Part shown: piece by piece, positions 1 through 4,357 of the stretch | Numbering within the stretch: the first letter of the stretch is position 1 | How the letters are laid out: each line of letters begins with the position of its first letter | Source: Nanobdellota archaeon | GTDB lineage: Archaea; Nanobdellota; Nanobdellia; Pacearchaeales; GW2011-AR1 | DNA: 7,804 nucleotides | Direction of reading: 5' to 3' | NCBI GenBank assembly: GCA_022563455.1 | Contig: JADFNI010000041.1 | Span: forward strand, 1-7,804 | Translations under genes and position numbers: made by a program | The notes under the pieces: generated by a model | The model's input: the letters and a program-made list of their open reading frames with translations, nothing else | What the model was told of the DNA's origin: nothing | The model's database searches: none

Positions 1-1106
1 TTCTTATTTTTTCCTTCCCTTAAGTTATCGACAACTAACCTTTCGTTTATTCCAAGAACGCTGTTGAAAAGAGTTACTAAAGTGTGCTTTTCCTTGTCTA
101 CACCAACATTGTAGATTTTGAAACTTACTTCAACTGAATCCTCTCCACAAGATGCTAAGATTTTAATATCTTCAATGTTTCTTGGACTCTTCAAAATAAC
201 AGCATCATTGTCTTCACGAACTACTTCAAATTCGCTGTAAAATATACTCTCCCCCTCAAACCTTGTTGATTCAGAAACGCATTGGTTTGCTTCATTGTCT
301 TCAGAGAATACGTGGAATACCATTTTGAAATTTCCGTCTTCAATATCTCCTGGGAGTTCTCTTATTCTAAATGTTGCGATTTCGTCATCGTCATCATTTA
401 TTTTTCCTAAATCAATTTCTTCATTTTCTAAATCAAAATCCCTAGTTACATCTAAATCATTGTTATCGCTGTCTAAGATGGTAATCTGTACTAAAACATC
501 TCGAACGTCATCATCCTTATTTCTGTTTTCGATTTCCACTTCGATTTCCAATTCATCTAAAGGCTCCCATTCCTCATCATCTCCAACACCAAAATTGTTT
601 ACTGTAAAATCTGAAATTTTTAAGTCTCCAACTTTTTTACAAATTGGGAATTTGGATTCTGTGGTTGGTTCTTCTTCTTCAACTACTGGTAAGGTTGAGT
701 TATAGAAGATTGTTACTTTTTCTTCACCTAATTCCTCAGTTAAGTTACTTGAGTTATATAATGTTGCTGTTAATATTCTTGTAGAATCTACTACCTCATC
801 AGGCATTATTATTGAAAGTAAAAAAATATGATTTCCTGTTGAAAAAAGGCCATTTTCTGGAAGAATCAAAAAACCACGCCCCCCAGACCAGTTTATTTGT
901 ACCTTTTCAAAAGTCGTGTTGTCATGATTTAAAACTAAAGAGAGTGTTTTTGTAGTTCCATTCTCTGCTGTAATTCTATTGTCACTTGAATTTCCTTCAC
1001 CATCAATTATTAAATTAAAATTATCAACATTAGCGAATGCAAAACCAACACTTAGAAGTAAAACTGCTAGAAAACCAAACGTCATAAATGCTTTGTTTGT
1101 TGCCAT
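1..1106 (-). CDS. Secreted surface (putative S-layer-like) protein, C-terminus beyond window
   Basis: An open frame of 368 complete codons runs from the ATG at 1104-1106 to the left edge, so the C-terminus is missing. Residues 1-25 form a signal peptide: a short Lys-containing start, a hydrophobic core (about 9-24) and an Ala-rich cleavage region ending FAFA. Residues 26-140 look beta-rich and hold seven N-X-S/T glycosylation sequons (N39, N49, N63, N72, N118, N121, N136). An acidic, Pro/Thr-containing linker (141-152) leads to a very acidic beta-domain (about 155-280) resembling CARDB/Ig-like modules of proteins called putative S-layer proteins in Pacearchaeota and Woesearchaeota; that comparison is from memory. 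C156 and C276 bracket this domain and could form a disulfide. A further beta segment starts near 287. Met8 is an alternative start but would shorten the signal peptide. It is divergent from the four-TM gene at 1218. Exact function is unknown; an exported envelope role is well supported. Confidence 0.8.
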   Translation of the reverse strand, partial: MATNKAFMTFGFLAVLLLSVGFAFANVDNFNLIIDGEGNSSDNRITAENGTTKTLSLVLNHDNTTFEKVQINWSGGRGFLILPENGLFSTGNHIFLLSIIMPDEVVDSTRILTATLYNSSNLTEELGEEKVTIFYNSTLPVVEEEEPTTESKFPICKKVGDLKISDFTVNNFGVGDDEEWEPLDELEIEVEIENRNKDDDVRDVLVQITILDSDNNDLDVTRDFDLENEEIDLGKINDDDDEIATFRIRELPGDIEDGNFKMVFHVFSEDNEANQCVSESTRFEGESIFYSEFEVVREDNDAVILKSPRNIEDIKILASCGEDSVEVSFKIYNVGVDKEKHTLVTLFNSVLGINERLVVDNLREGKNK

Positions 1107-1130
1107 GTTGTAATTCTCTGATTACGACAC

Positions 1131-1138
1131 TTTATAAA
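1131..1138 (-). promoter_or_regulatory. TATA box of the surface-protein gene
   Basis: On the minus strand this reads TTTATAAA, preceded by AAATC. Its centre lies about 28 bases before the ATG at 1106, so transcription should begin at or a few bases before the start codon. It shares a 111-base divergent intergenic region with the promoter of the gene at 1218. Confidence 0.6.
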
Positions 1139-1187
1139 GATTTCTATAATGATTTAATATGAGTTTTCTTGGAGGATTATACAAAGG

Positions 1188-1196
1188 TTTTAAATA
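1188..1196 (+). promoter_or_regulatory. TATA box of the four-TM membrane protein gene
   Basis: The plus strand reads TTTTAAATA, centred 26 bases before the ATG at 1218. This is the normal archaeal TATA-to-start distance for a leaderless mRNA and supports the choice of start. There is no Shine-Dalgarno sequence near the ATG. Confidence 0.6.
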
Positions 1197-1217
1197 TTCT
1201 GGTTTCGTCGTCGAAGT

Positions 1218-1586
1218 ATGGTTAAGTCAAGGGAGAACTTATGGGGTGCTTATGCTTTCTTAATTGGAGTTGTCCTTGCGGTTGTCTTTGGTTTTTTTAC
1301 TGATTCACCGGAAAAAGCTAATAGTTGGTTTTATGCATTGCTTGTTGTTATAGGAATTGTTGTTGGATTTGCAAATTCGGGGGATCGAAGTTCTGGGACA
1401 TTTCTTATGGCTAGTCTCTCTTTAGTTATTGTCGGAGCTCTTGGAAATGAGCCATTGATTTTTCTCTCACATAGTAATCTTGTTGTTAATTCGCTTCGAA
1501 ATATATTGTTTTCCTTGATGGTATTATTTATTCCTGCAACTATTGTGGTAGCTTTAAAGACCGTGTTTGCTCAGGCTAGAATTTAG
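1218..1586 (+). CDS. Small four-helix membrane protein, function unknown
   Basis: A 122-residue integral membrane protein and the only plus-strand gene in the window. Four hydrophobic segments are visible: about 9-28, 36-53, 60-82 and 95-117. The helix 2-3 loop (NSGDRSSG, 53-60) is short and polar. The N-terminus (MVKSRENLWGAYAF) is basic, and the C-terminus is short (AQARI). I recall similar WGAYAFL-starting four-TM proteins as common unnamed proteins in DPANN archaea, but I cannot assign a function. The start is supported by a TATA box 26 bases upstream. It is divergent from the surface-protein gene and convergent with the three-TM gene at 1681-2154. The stop codon is followed at once by a cluster of palindromes (1587-1621). 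Confidence 0.8.
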   Translation: MVKSRENLWGAYAFLIGVVLAVVFGFFTDSPEKANSWFYALLVVIGIVVGFANSGDRSSGTFLMASLSLVIVGALGNEPLIFLSHSNLVVNSLRNILFSLMVLFIPATIVVALKTVFAQARI

Positions 1587-1621
1587 TCTTATAATAAGTC
1601 TTATAATATAAGAGTATAAGA
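1587..1621. repeat. Nested TCTTATA/TATAAGA palindrome cluster
   Basis: Two direct copies of TCTTATA (1587-1593, 1599-1605) are followed by two copies of its reverse complement TATAAGA (1607-1613, 1615-1621). The copies interlock: 1588-1598 (CTTATAATAAG) and 1599-1613 (TCTTATAATATAAGA) are each perfect odd-length palindromes. The cluster begins at the first base after the stop codon of the gene at 1218-1586. No T-run follows on the plus strand, so it is not a typical archaeal terminator. It may be a transcript-end hairpin or a protein-binding site; the sequence does not decide. Confidence 0.6.
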
Positions 1622-1680
1622 TATCAATTATGATGAAGGACTTTTGGTTGAAAATATAATATTGGTAGAGATAAGTAAAT

Positions 1681-2154
1681 TTAGGTCACTTCATTTGGGA
1701 CTGTTATTGTATTTGAGACTGTATCCCTATTATGGACTGCTGTTATCGGGGCCGTTGGTTTTTGAGTATACTCAACAAGAGATATGATTGAATCGCTTAC
1801 TTCTTCGTCATCAACTTCTTTAAAATGCTTTCTAAGAATTGCGAAGTAGAATATAAAATCTAGAGGGAAGAGTGCTACTATCAATATTGTGCTTATTAGA
1901 GATATTAGTCTTCTGAGTCTCATTTGAATTGCTAAGACTATGATAAATATGGAATAAATTCCTAATAGGGCAAAAATAGAGTACATTTGAACCACGTTGT
2001 ACCTAGAAAAGTTTTCTTGATTAGGATCTTCTCCAATTATAATCCTTTTTTCGAAGGTTGGCTTATCTATGAATATTGGAGGGATAAAGCCTAATAAAAT
2101 AATTGACAAAACCAATGCCAATGCTAAAATGTCAAAAAATTTTTTACTAAACAT
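1681..2154 (-). CDS. Three-helix membrane protein, function unknown
   Basis: A 157-residue protein with three predicted transmembrane segments: about 7-29, 56-76 and 83-107. Between helices 1 and 2 is a polar loop of about 27 residues (KPTFEKR...SRYNVVQ). The basic stretch after helix 2 (RLRR, 79-82) and the charged stretch after helix 3 (RKHFKEVDDEE) suggest that the 2-3 loop and the C-terminal tail lie on different faces of the membrane. The tail (108-157) is hydrophilic with a Thr/Pro-rich end. I recognise no family. The ATG at 2152-2154 is supported by a TATA box 28 bases upstream. The promoter is bracketed by a perfect 7-base inverted repeat, which suggests specific regulation. It is convergent with the gene at 1218-1586. 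Confidence 0.7.
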   Translation of the reverse strand: MFSKKFFDILALALVLSIILLGFIPPIFIDKPTFEKRIIIGEDPNQENFSRYNVVQMYSIFALLGIYSIFIIVLAIQMRLRRLISLISTILIVALFPLDFIFYFAILRKHFKEVDDEEVSDSIISLVEYTQKPTAPITAVHNRDTVSNTITVPNEVT

Positions 2155-2159
2155 CCTTT

Positions 2160-2194
2160 TAGGACATGGCTAAATCTATATTTAAATTGTCCTA
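2160..2194 (-). promoter_or_regulatory. TATA box enclosed by an inverted repeat (possible operator)
   Basis: The minus strand carries TAGGACA (2188-2194), a 21-base spacer, then TGTCCTA (2160-2166). The arms are perfect 7-base inverted repeats. The TATA box TTTAAATA (complement of 2179-2186) lies in the spacer, centred 28 bases before the ATG at 2154. The downstream arm sits just before the expected transcription start. A dimeric regulator bound to both arms would cover the TATA/TFB site and the initiation region. The TATA box is well supported; the operator reading is inferred from symmetry alone. Confidence 0.5.
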
Positions 2195-2199
2195 TTATT

Positions 2200-2236
2200 A
2201 AATTGATAAAATTAAAATTGATAAAATTAAATTTTT
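2200..2236 (-). terminator. T-rich region after sepF built on a 15-base tandem repeat
   Basis: The plus strand has two exact tandem copies of AAATTGATAAAATTA (2200-2214 and 2215-2229) followed by AATTTTT. Read in the direction of sepF transcription this becomes repeated T-rich tracts (TAATTTTATCAATTT twice), 24-60 bases after the sepF stop. Archaeal termination typically uses T-rich stretches without a strong hairpin, so this is the likely end of the sepF transcript. The duplication could equally be replication slippage in AT-rich DNA. Confidence 0.45.
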
Positions 2237-2259
2237 AATATATTTGACTAATCTTTTCC

Positions 2260-2655
2260 CTAAAACCTTTCAATCTCGTCTGCTTTTGATCCTTTAGGTG
2301 CTTCAACTCCGCCTTTTTGGATTTCGAAGACTTTTGAGGGTGTTGCTATAACTGTGTGGTCTCCGAATCCTGCGATTTTTCCTTCAAGTGCCTCAACAGT
2401 TTTTTTGATCTTTGATATAGCTCTTTTTAACTCAACTACATCTTTTCCCTTTAGTGGTTTAATATCTATTACTGCAATTGTATATCCTTCCCTTAATGAA
2501 TTTAGGATCGGGTTTATGTCTTCGTAAACCTTTAATGTGAATGTTTTTATTAATACTTTAGAGTCTGATTTTTCTTGTTCTAAATCTATTTCGATGAAAT
2601 CGGATCCCTCTGATTCTCCGCCACCAAACATGTTTTTTATTTTATCGAATACCAT
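2260..2655 (-). CDS. sepF: Archaeal SepF, membrane anchor of FtsZ
   Basis: A 131-residue SepF-family protein, which in archaea tethers FtsZ polymers to the membrane at the division site. Residues 1-11 (MVFDKIKNMFG) have an amphipathic pattern with two Lys and large hydrophobics, as in known SepF membrane-targeting helices. A Gly/Ser/Glu linker (11-18) and the DFIEIDLE motif (19-26) follow. The alpha/beta SepF core runs from about 32 to 113: beta strand VLIKTFTL, helix YEDINPILNSLREG, beta strand TIAVIDIKPL, helix KDVVELKRAISKIKKTVEAL, then GKIAGFGDHTVIATPSKVFEI. That last Gly-rich turn and beta strand are the most typical SepF signature. The tail is short and charged. It lies about 3.5 kb from ftsZ, separated by ribosomal and transcription genes. 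Its own TATA box implies independent transcription from the prefoldin gene 124 bases upstream. No SepF feature looks missing. Confidence 0.9.
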   Translation of the reverse strand: MVFDKIKNMFGGGESEGSDFIEIDLEQEKSDSKVLIKTFTLKVYEDINPILNSLREGYTIAVIDIKPLKGKDVVELKRAISKIKKTVEALEGKIAGFGDHTVIATPSKVFEIQKGGVEAPKGSKADEIERF

Positions 2656-2678
2656 ATTATGTTTTTTAATGATTATAG

Positions 2679-2686
2679 TATTTAAA
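2679..2686 (-). promoter_or_regulatory. TATA box of sepF
   Basis: The minus strand reads TTTAAATA in the context AATCTTTAAATAC, centred 28 bases before the sepF ATG at 2655. A second AT-rich element (TATAAAT, about 2689-2695) lies just upstream. The octamer and spacing are the same as at the three-TM gene (2179-2186). Confidence 0.55.
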
Positions 2687-2761
2687 GATTTATATGGTGG
2701 AGTGGATTGTTGAAGGTTATGTTTACCGTCGATGAGGTAGTGTTTATTGGCATCATTAAAT

Positions 2762-2766
2762 AAAAA
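2762..2766 (-). terminator. Short T-run after prefoldin beta
   Basis: The minus strand reads AATTTTTATTTAATG about 15 bases past the prefoldin stop. It is a weak archaeal-style T-run terminator candidate, consistent with sepF having its own promoter downstream. The rest of 2656-2779 holds the sepF promoter and no credible gene. Confidence 0.3.
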
Positions 2767-2779
2767 TTATTGATAGATT

Positions 2780-3172
2780 TCAAGCTTGAATCTTAGCCAT
2801 GATTTCTTCTCTGAGACTGTCTAGCTTCTCTGATAATTCTTTTTCCTGTTTGTCAATTGCAATGGATCTTGTTTTGATTAATTCTTTTTTTGTCTTCATT
2901 TCTTCCAAGATTTTCTCTTTAGTAGATCTTATTACTACTTGGCTTCCAATTATTCTTGAAATTTCTCCTTTAGACTTTTCTACTTCTTTAATGATTAATT
3001 CTGTTTCATTTGATTCCATAGAAAAAGCATTTTTTTGCATTAATAATTGTTGAAAAGTTTGTTCGAGCATTTGCATTTCTTGAATCTTGCCTTGAGTTTC
3101 CTCGTCTAAATTTGCTAAAGGGTTTGTAGGATTTTGCGCTTGACCTTCATTTTTGGGTACATCTTCTTCCAT
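2780..3172 (-). CDS. pfdB: Prefoldin subunit beta
   Basis: A 130-residue prefoldin beta subunit. Four beta and two alpha subunits form the hexameric jellyfish-shaped chaperone that holds unfolded proteins and passes them to the thermosome. The coiled-coil helix pair and the hairpin region are visible: helix 1 from about residue 22 (LDEETQGKIQEMQMLEQTFQQ, then LLMQKNAFSMES), the connecting beta hairpin (about 73-85, SRIIGSQVVIRS), and helix 2 (about 86-128) dense in Lys/Glu heptads. The first ~18 residues are an extra, disordered-looking acidic/Asn-rich lead compared with typical archaeal prefoldin beta (about 110-120 residues). The ATG follows the rpoP stop codon with no intervening base, so the two genes are co-transcribed and probably translationally coupled. 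The L37Ae-RpoP-prefoldin beta arrangement is conserved in many archaea. Confidence 0.92.
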   Translation of the reverse strand: MEEDVPKNEGQAQNPTNPLANLDEETQGKIQEMQMLEQTFQQLLMQKNAFSMESNETELIIKEVEKSKGEISRIIGSQVVIRSTKEKILEEMKTKKELIKTRSIAIDKQEKELSEKLDSLREEIMAKIQA

Positions 3173-3310
3173 CTAAATTGCCTTTACGGTTTTTATTTTA
3201 GTTCTAGGCTTAAAAAATATTCTAGATCCGCAATCAGGGCATACAAATCTTTTTTTTAGTTCTTCTGATTTTAATTTATTTCCGCAGTGAAAACATTTGT
3301 AGGCTGTCAT
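3173..3310 (-). CDS. rpoP: RNA polymerase subunit Rpo12 (RpoP/Rpb12-like)
   Basis: A 45-residue gene reading MTAYKCFHCGNKLK, then RFVCPDCGSRIFFKPRT, ending KTVKAI. It is the archaeal homologue of eukaryotic Rpb12, a small zinc-ribbon subunit of the RNA polymerase core. Two CxxC pairs (C6/C9 and C24/C27) bind one zinc. The CPDCGSRIFFK segment and the basic KTVKAI end are typical of the family, as is the length. A second in-frame ATG four codons upstream (3320-3322) follows an AAGGAA directly and gives an MINK extension, so the start is uncertain by four residues. It sits 24 bases after the rpl37ae stop and directly abuts prefoldin beta, without a promoter of its own. Confidence 0.93.
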   Translation of the reverse strand: MTAYKCFHCGNKLKSEELKKRFVCPDCGSRIFFKPRTKIKTVKAI

Positions 3311-3334
3311 TTTATTAATCATTTCCTTAGGTTT

Positions 3335-3550
3335 TTAATCCTTTAGGTGAAATATACCTCCTGCGAATGTTTTGTTGCATTTTTTGCAATTCCAAATACC
3401 TTTTGATACTCTTACTGCTCGGCCCTTGCAAAATGGACAATCTTGCCTGATTCTTTGCTTTTTTTCAACGGCGATTAGTTTATTTTTAACTTTTCCGTAC
3501 CCAGCTCCGAATCTTCCTGCTGCTCCGATTTTTTTCTTCTTTACTCCCAT
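3335..3550 (-). CDS. rpl37ae: Large-subunit ribosomal protein L37Ae (eL43)
   Basis: A 71-residue zinc-ribbon ribosomal protein. The N-terminus is basic with GRFGAGYGK (12-20), an rRNA-binding feature of the family. Zinc ligands are C38/C41 and C55/C58, and the conserved KGIWNCKKC and FAGGIF segments (50-67) are intact. The C-terminus is short (HLKD), at the low end of the family's length range. It is the first gene of the rpl37ae-rpoP-prefoldin operon. Its TATA box lies 27 bases before the ATG, so the mRNA should be leaderless. Confidence 0.95.
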   Translation of the reverse strand: MGVKKKKIGAAGRFGAGYGKVKNKLIAVEKKQRIRQDCPFCKGRAVRVSKGIWNCKKCNKTFAGGIFHLKD

Positions 3551-3573
3551 AATATAAATAAGTAAAAAATGGG

Positions 3574-3581
3574 TTTTTAAA
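3574..3581 (-). promoter_or_regulatory. TATA box of the rpl37ae-rpoP-pfdB operon
   Basis: The minus strand reads TTTAAAAA in the context ATATCTTTAAAAACCC, centred 27 bases before the rpl37ae ATG at 3550. It is one of four identical TTTAAAAA boxes in the window. Confidence 0.6.
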
Positions 3582-3625
3582 GATATTGATTGGAACTTAG
3601 AAACTTTTATTATAATTTAGTAAAT

Positions 3626-4195
3626 CTACAGCTCAAGCTTAGCAGCCCTTACTCCAAGAACTGAGTTCCTGCTCGATGGATCCCAGCTGCAACCAAAGTA
3701 CGCCCCAATGAAATCGGCATCAAACCAAGCGACAGAATTGTTGTCTCTCATTGGAGACCAGTAACATAAATCTCCTGATTCTGTTTTCCTAGAAGGGAGT
3801 CCTTGTTTTGTGGGATTTTCTAACCAGCTTTCTAAAGAAATTATTTTGTTTTCTATTAAAGTACTTTCAGCAAGAATTTCTGAATTTTGTGGGATTAATT
3901 CTCCTCCTTGATACCTATGACCCGAATTAATATATAATTTACTATCTTTAAATTTAAAATCTGCATCAAGCCATTCACATCTCCAAGGACTTCTTACTTC
4001 AGTTATGTCTCTATAAACTTCTTGTTCATTCTCTCGAGTATACTTTAAAACTTCTACAAATTCTGGAATTGGTAGCATTATCTCTCTATTTTCTTGAAGT
4101 CCTTTGTGAGATTCATGCCAATTTTTACCTAATAGTTTCTTTTTTCTAGCTACATAAAGTCCTATTGATGGGACATAGAAGAAAGTTGGAGCCAT
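3626..4195 (-). CDS. Protein of unknown function with C-type-lectin-like C-terminus (possible retroelement-diversified target)
   Basis: A 189-residue soluble protein with no signal peptide or membrane segment. I cannot name a family with confidence. The N-terminal half begins MAPTFFYVPSIGLYVARKKK and contains a helical PEFVEVLKYTREN segment (44-56). A WxDADF motif occurs twice, at 75-80 (EWLDADF) and 157-162 (AWFDADF). The C-terminal part, DNNSVAWFDAD, then aromatic/small residues, WDPSSRNS and LGVRAAKLEL, resembles the end of formylglycine-generating-enzyme/C-type-lectin folds, where an LGxR near the terminus is typical. That is the usual scaffold of proteins diversified by diversity-generating retroelements (DGRs). 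The last ~100 coding bases are about 52% GC against about 29% around 3831-3930, an abrupt shift. The gene has its own TATA box and lies between tRNA-Pro and the rpl37ae operon. No reverse transcriptase or template repeat is in the window, so the DGR role is a hypothesis. Confidence 0.75.
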   Translation of the reverse strand: MAPTFFYVPSIGLYVARKKKLLGKNWHESHKGLQENREIMLPIPEFVEVLKYTRENEQEVYRDITEVRSPWRCEWLDADFKFKDSKLYINSGHRYQGGELIPQNSEILAESTLIENKIISLESWLENPTKQGLPSRKTESGDLCYWSPMRDNNSVAWFDADFIGAYFGCSWDPSSRNSVLGVRAAKLEL

Positions 4196-4214
4196 GAAAA
4201 ATAAATCTAAATTC

Positions 4215-4222
4215 TTTTTAAA
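4215..4222 (-). promoter_or_regulatory. TATA box of the 189-residue protein gene
   Basis: The minus strand reads TTTAAAAA, preceded by CTA, centred about 24 bases before the ATG at 4195, consistent with a leaderless mRNA. It lies between the tRNA-Pro 3' end and the gene. Confidence 0.55.
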
Positions 4223-4236
4223 TAGTTATGTGTGTT

Positions 4237-4241
4237 AAAAA
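4237..4241 (-). terminator. T-run terminator after tRNA-Pro
   Basis: The minus strand reads ATCTTTTTAAC, starting about 8 bases after the tRNA discriminator base. A short T-run this close is the usual end of an archaeal tRNA transcript. Confidence 0.5.
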
Positions 4242-4248
4242 GATAATA

Positions 4249-4321
4249 TGGGACCACCCAGATTTGAACTGGGGTCGCGAAGTCCCAAACCTCGAATCAT
4301 ACCAGGCTAGACCATGGTCCC
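4249..4321 (-). tRNA. tRNA-Pro (anticodon UGG)
   Basis: A 73-base cloverleaf. The acceptor stem is GGGACCA paired perfectly with TGGTCCC, with discriminator A73. The anticodon stem CGAGG/CTTCG (one G-T pair) encloses the loop TTTGGGA, giving anticodon TGG at 4285-4287 followed by G37, as expected for tRNA-Pro. The variable loop is 4 bases. The T arm CCCAG/CTGGG with loop TTCAAAT is perfect. The D stem GTCT/TGAT is weak (G-T at 10-25 and a T-T opposition at 13-22). The 3' CCA is not encoded and there is no intron. It lies just after rpl11 on the same strand, with its own TATA-like box (4345-4352) and T-run terminator. Confidence 0.95.
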
Positions 4322-4323
4322 AT

Positions 4324-4331
4324 AAAAAAAA
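4324..4331 (-). terminator. T8 run between rpl11 and tRNA-Pro
   Basis: The minus strand has eight consecutive T residues about 27 bases after the rpl11 stop, ending two bases before the tRNA. It is a good archaeal T-run terminator candidate for the rpl11 transcript. It also lies between the tRNA TATA box and G1, so termination and tRNA initiation overlap in space. Confidence 0.45.
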
Positions 4332-4344
4332 TGAAGAATCTTAG

Positions 4345-4352
4345 TTAATAAA
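4345..4352 (-). promoter_or_regulatory. Probable TATA box of tRNA-Pro
   Basis: The minus strand reads TTTATTAA in the context AAGTTTATTAACT, centred 27 bases before G1 of the tRNA and directly after the rpl11 stop codon. It suggests the tRNA can be transcribed independently of rpl11. Confidence 0.4.
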
Positions 4353-4357
4353 CTTAT

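Noticed and set aside
295..705. Plus-strand open frame of 136 codons, very Ser-rich
   Set aside because: It is antisense to the surface-protein gene, whose frame continues from 1106 to the left edge with a signal peptide and domains; the Ser richness comes from reading Glu/Asp/Asn codons backwards.
2700..2760. Possible C/D box guide RNA (GATGA-like strings on both strands)
   Set aside because: No matching C box plus D box pair with proper spacing could be found.
2687..2761. 24-codon minus-strand frame starting ATGATG between prefoldin beta and sepF
   Set aside because: Too short, no family resemblance, and it runs into the sepF TATA box.
2779..2790. 12-base palindrome TTCAAGCTTGAA at the prefoldin stop
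   Set aside because: Short and mostly coding; it gives only a 4-bp stem and is not followed closely by a T-run.
2799..3053. Plus-strand open frame of 84 codons
   Set aside because: Antisense to the prefoldin beta coiled coil; no independent support.
3372..3557. Plus-strand open frame of 61 codons
   Set aside because: Antisense to rpl37ae, which has intact zinc ligands and a promoter.
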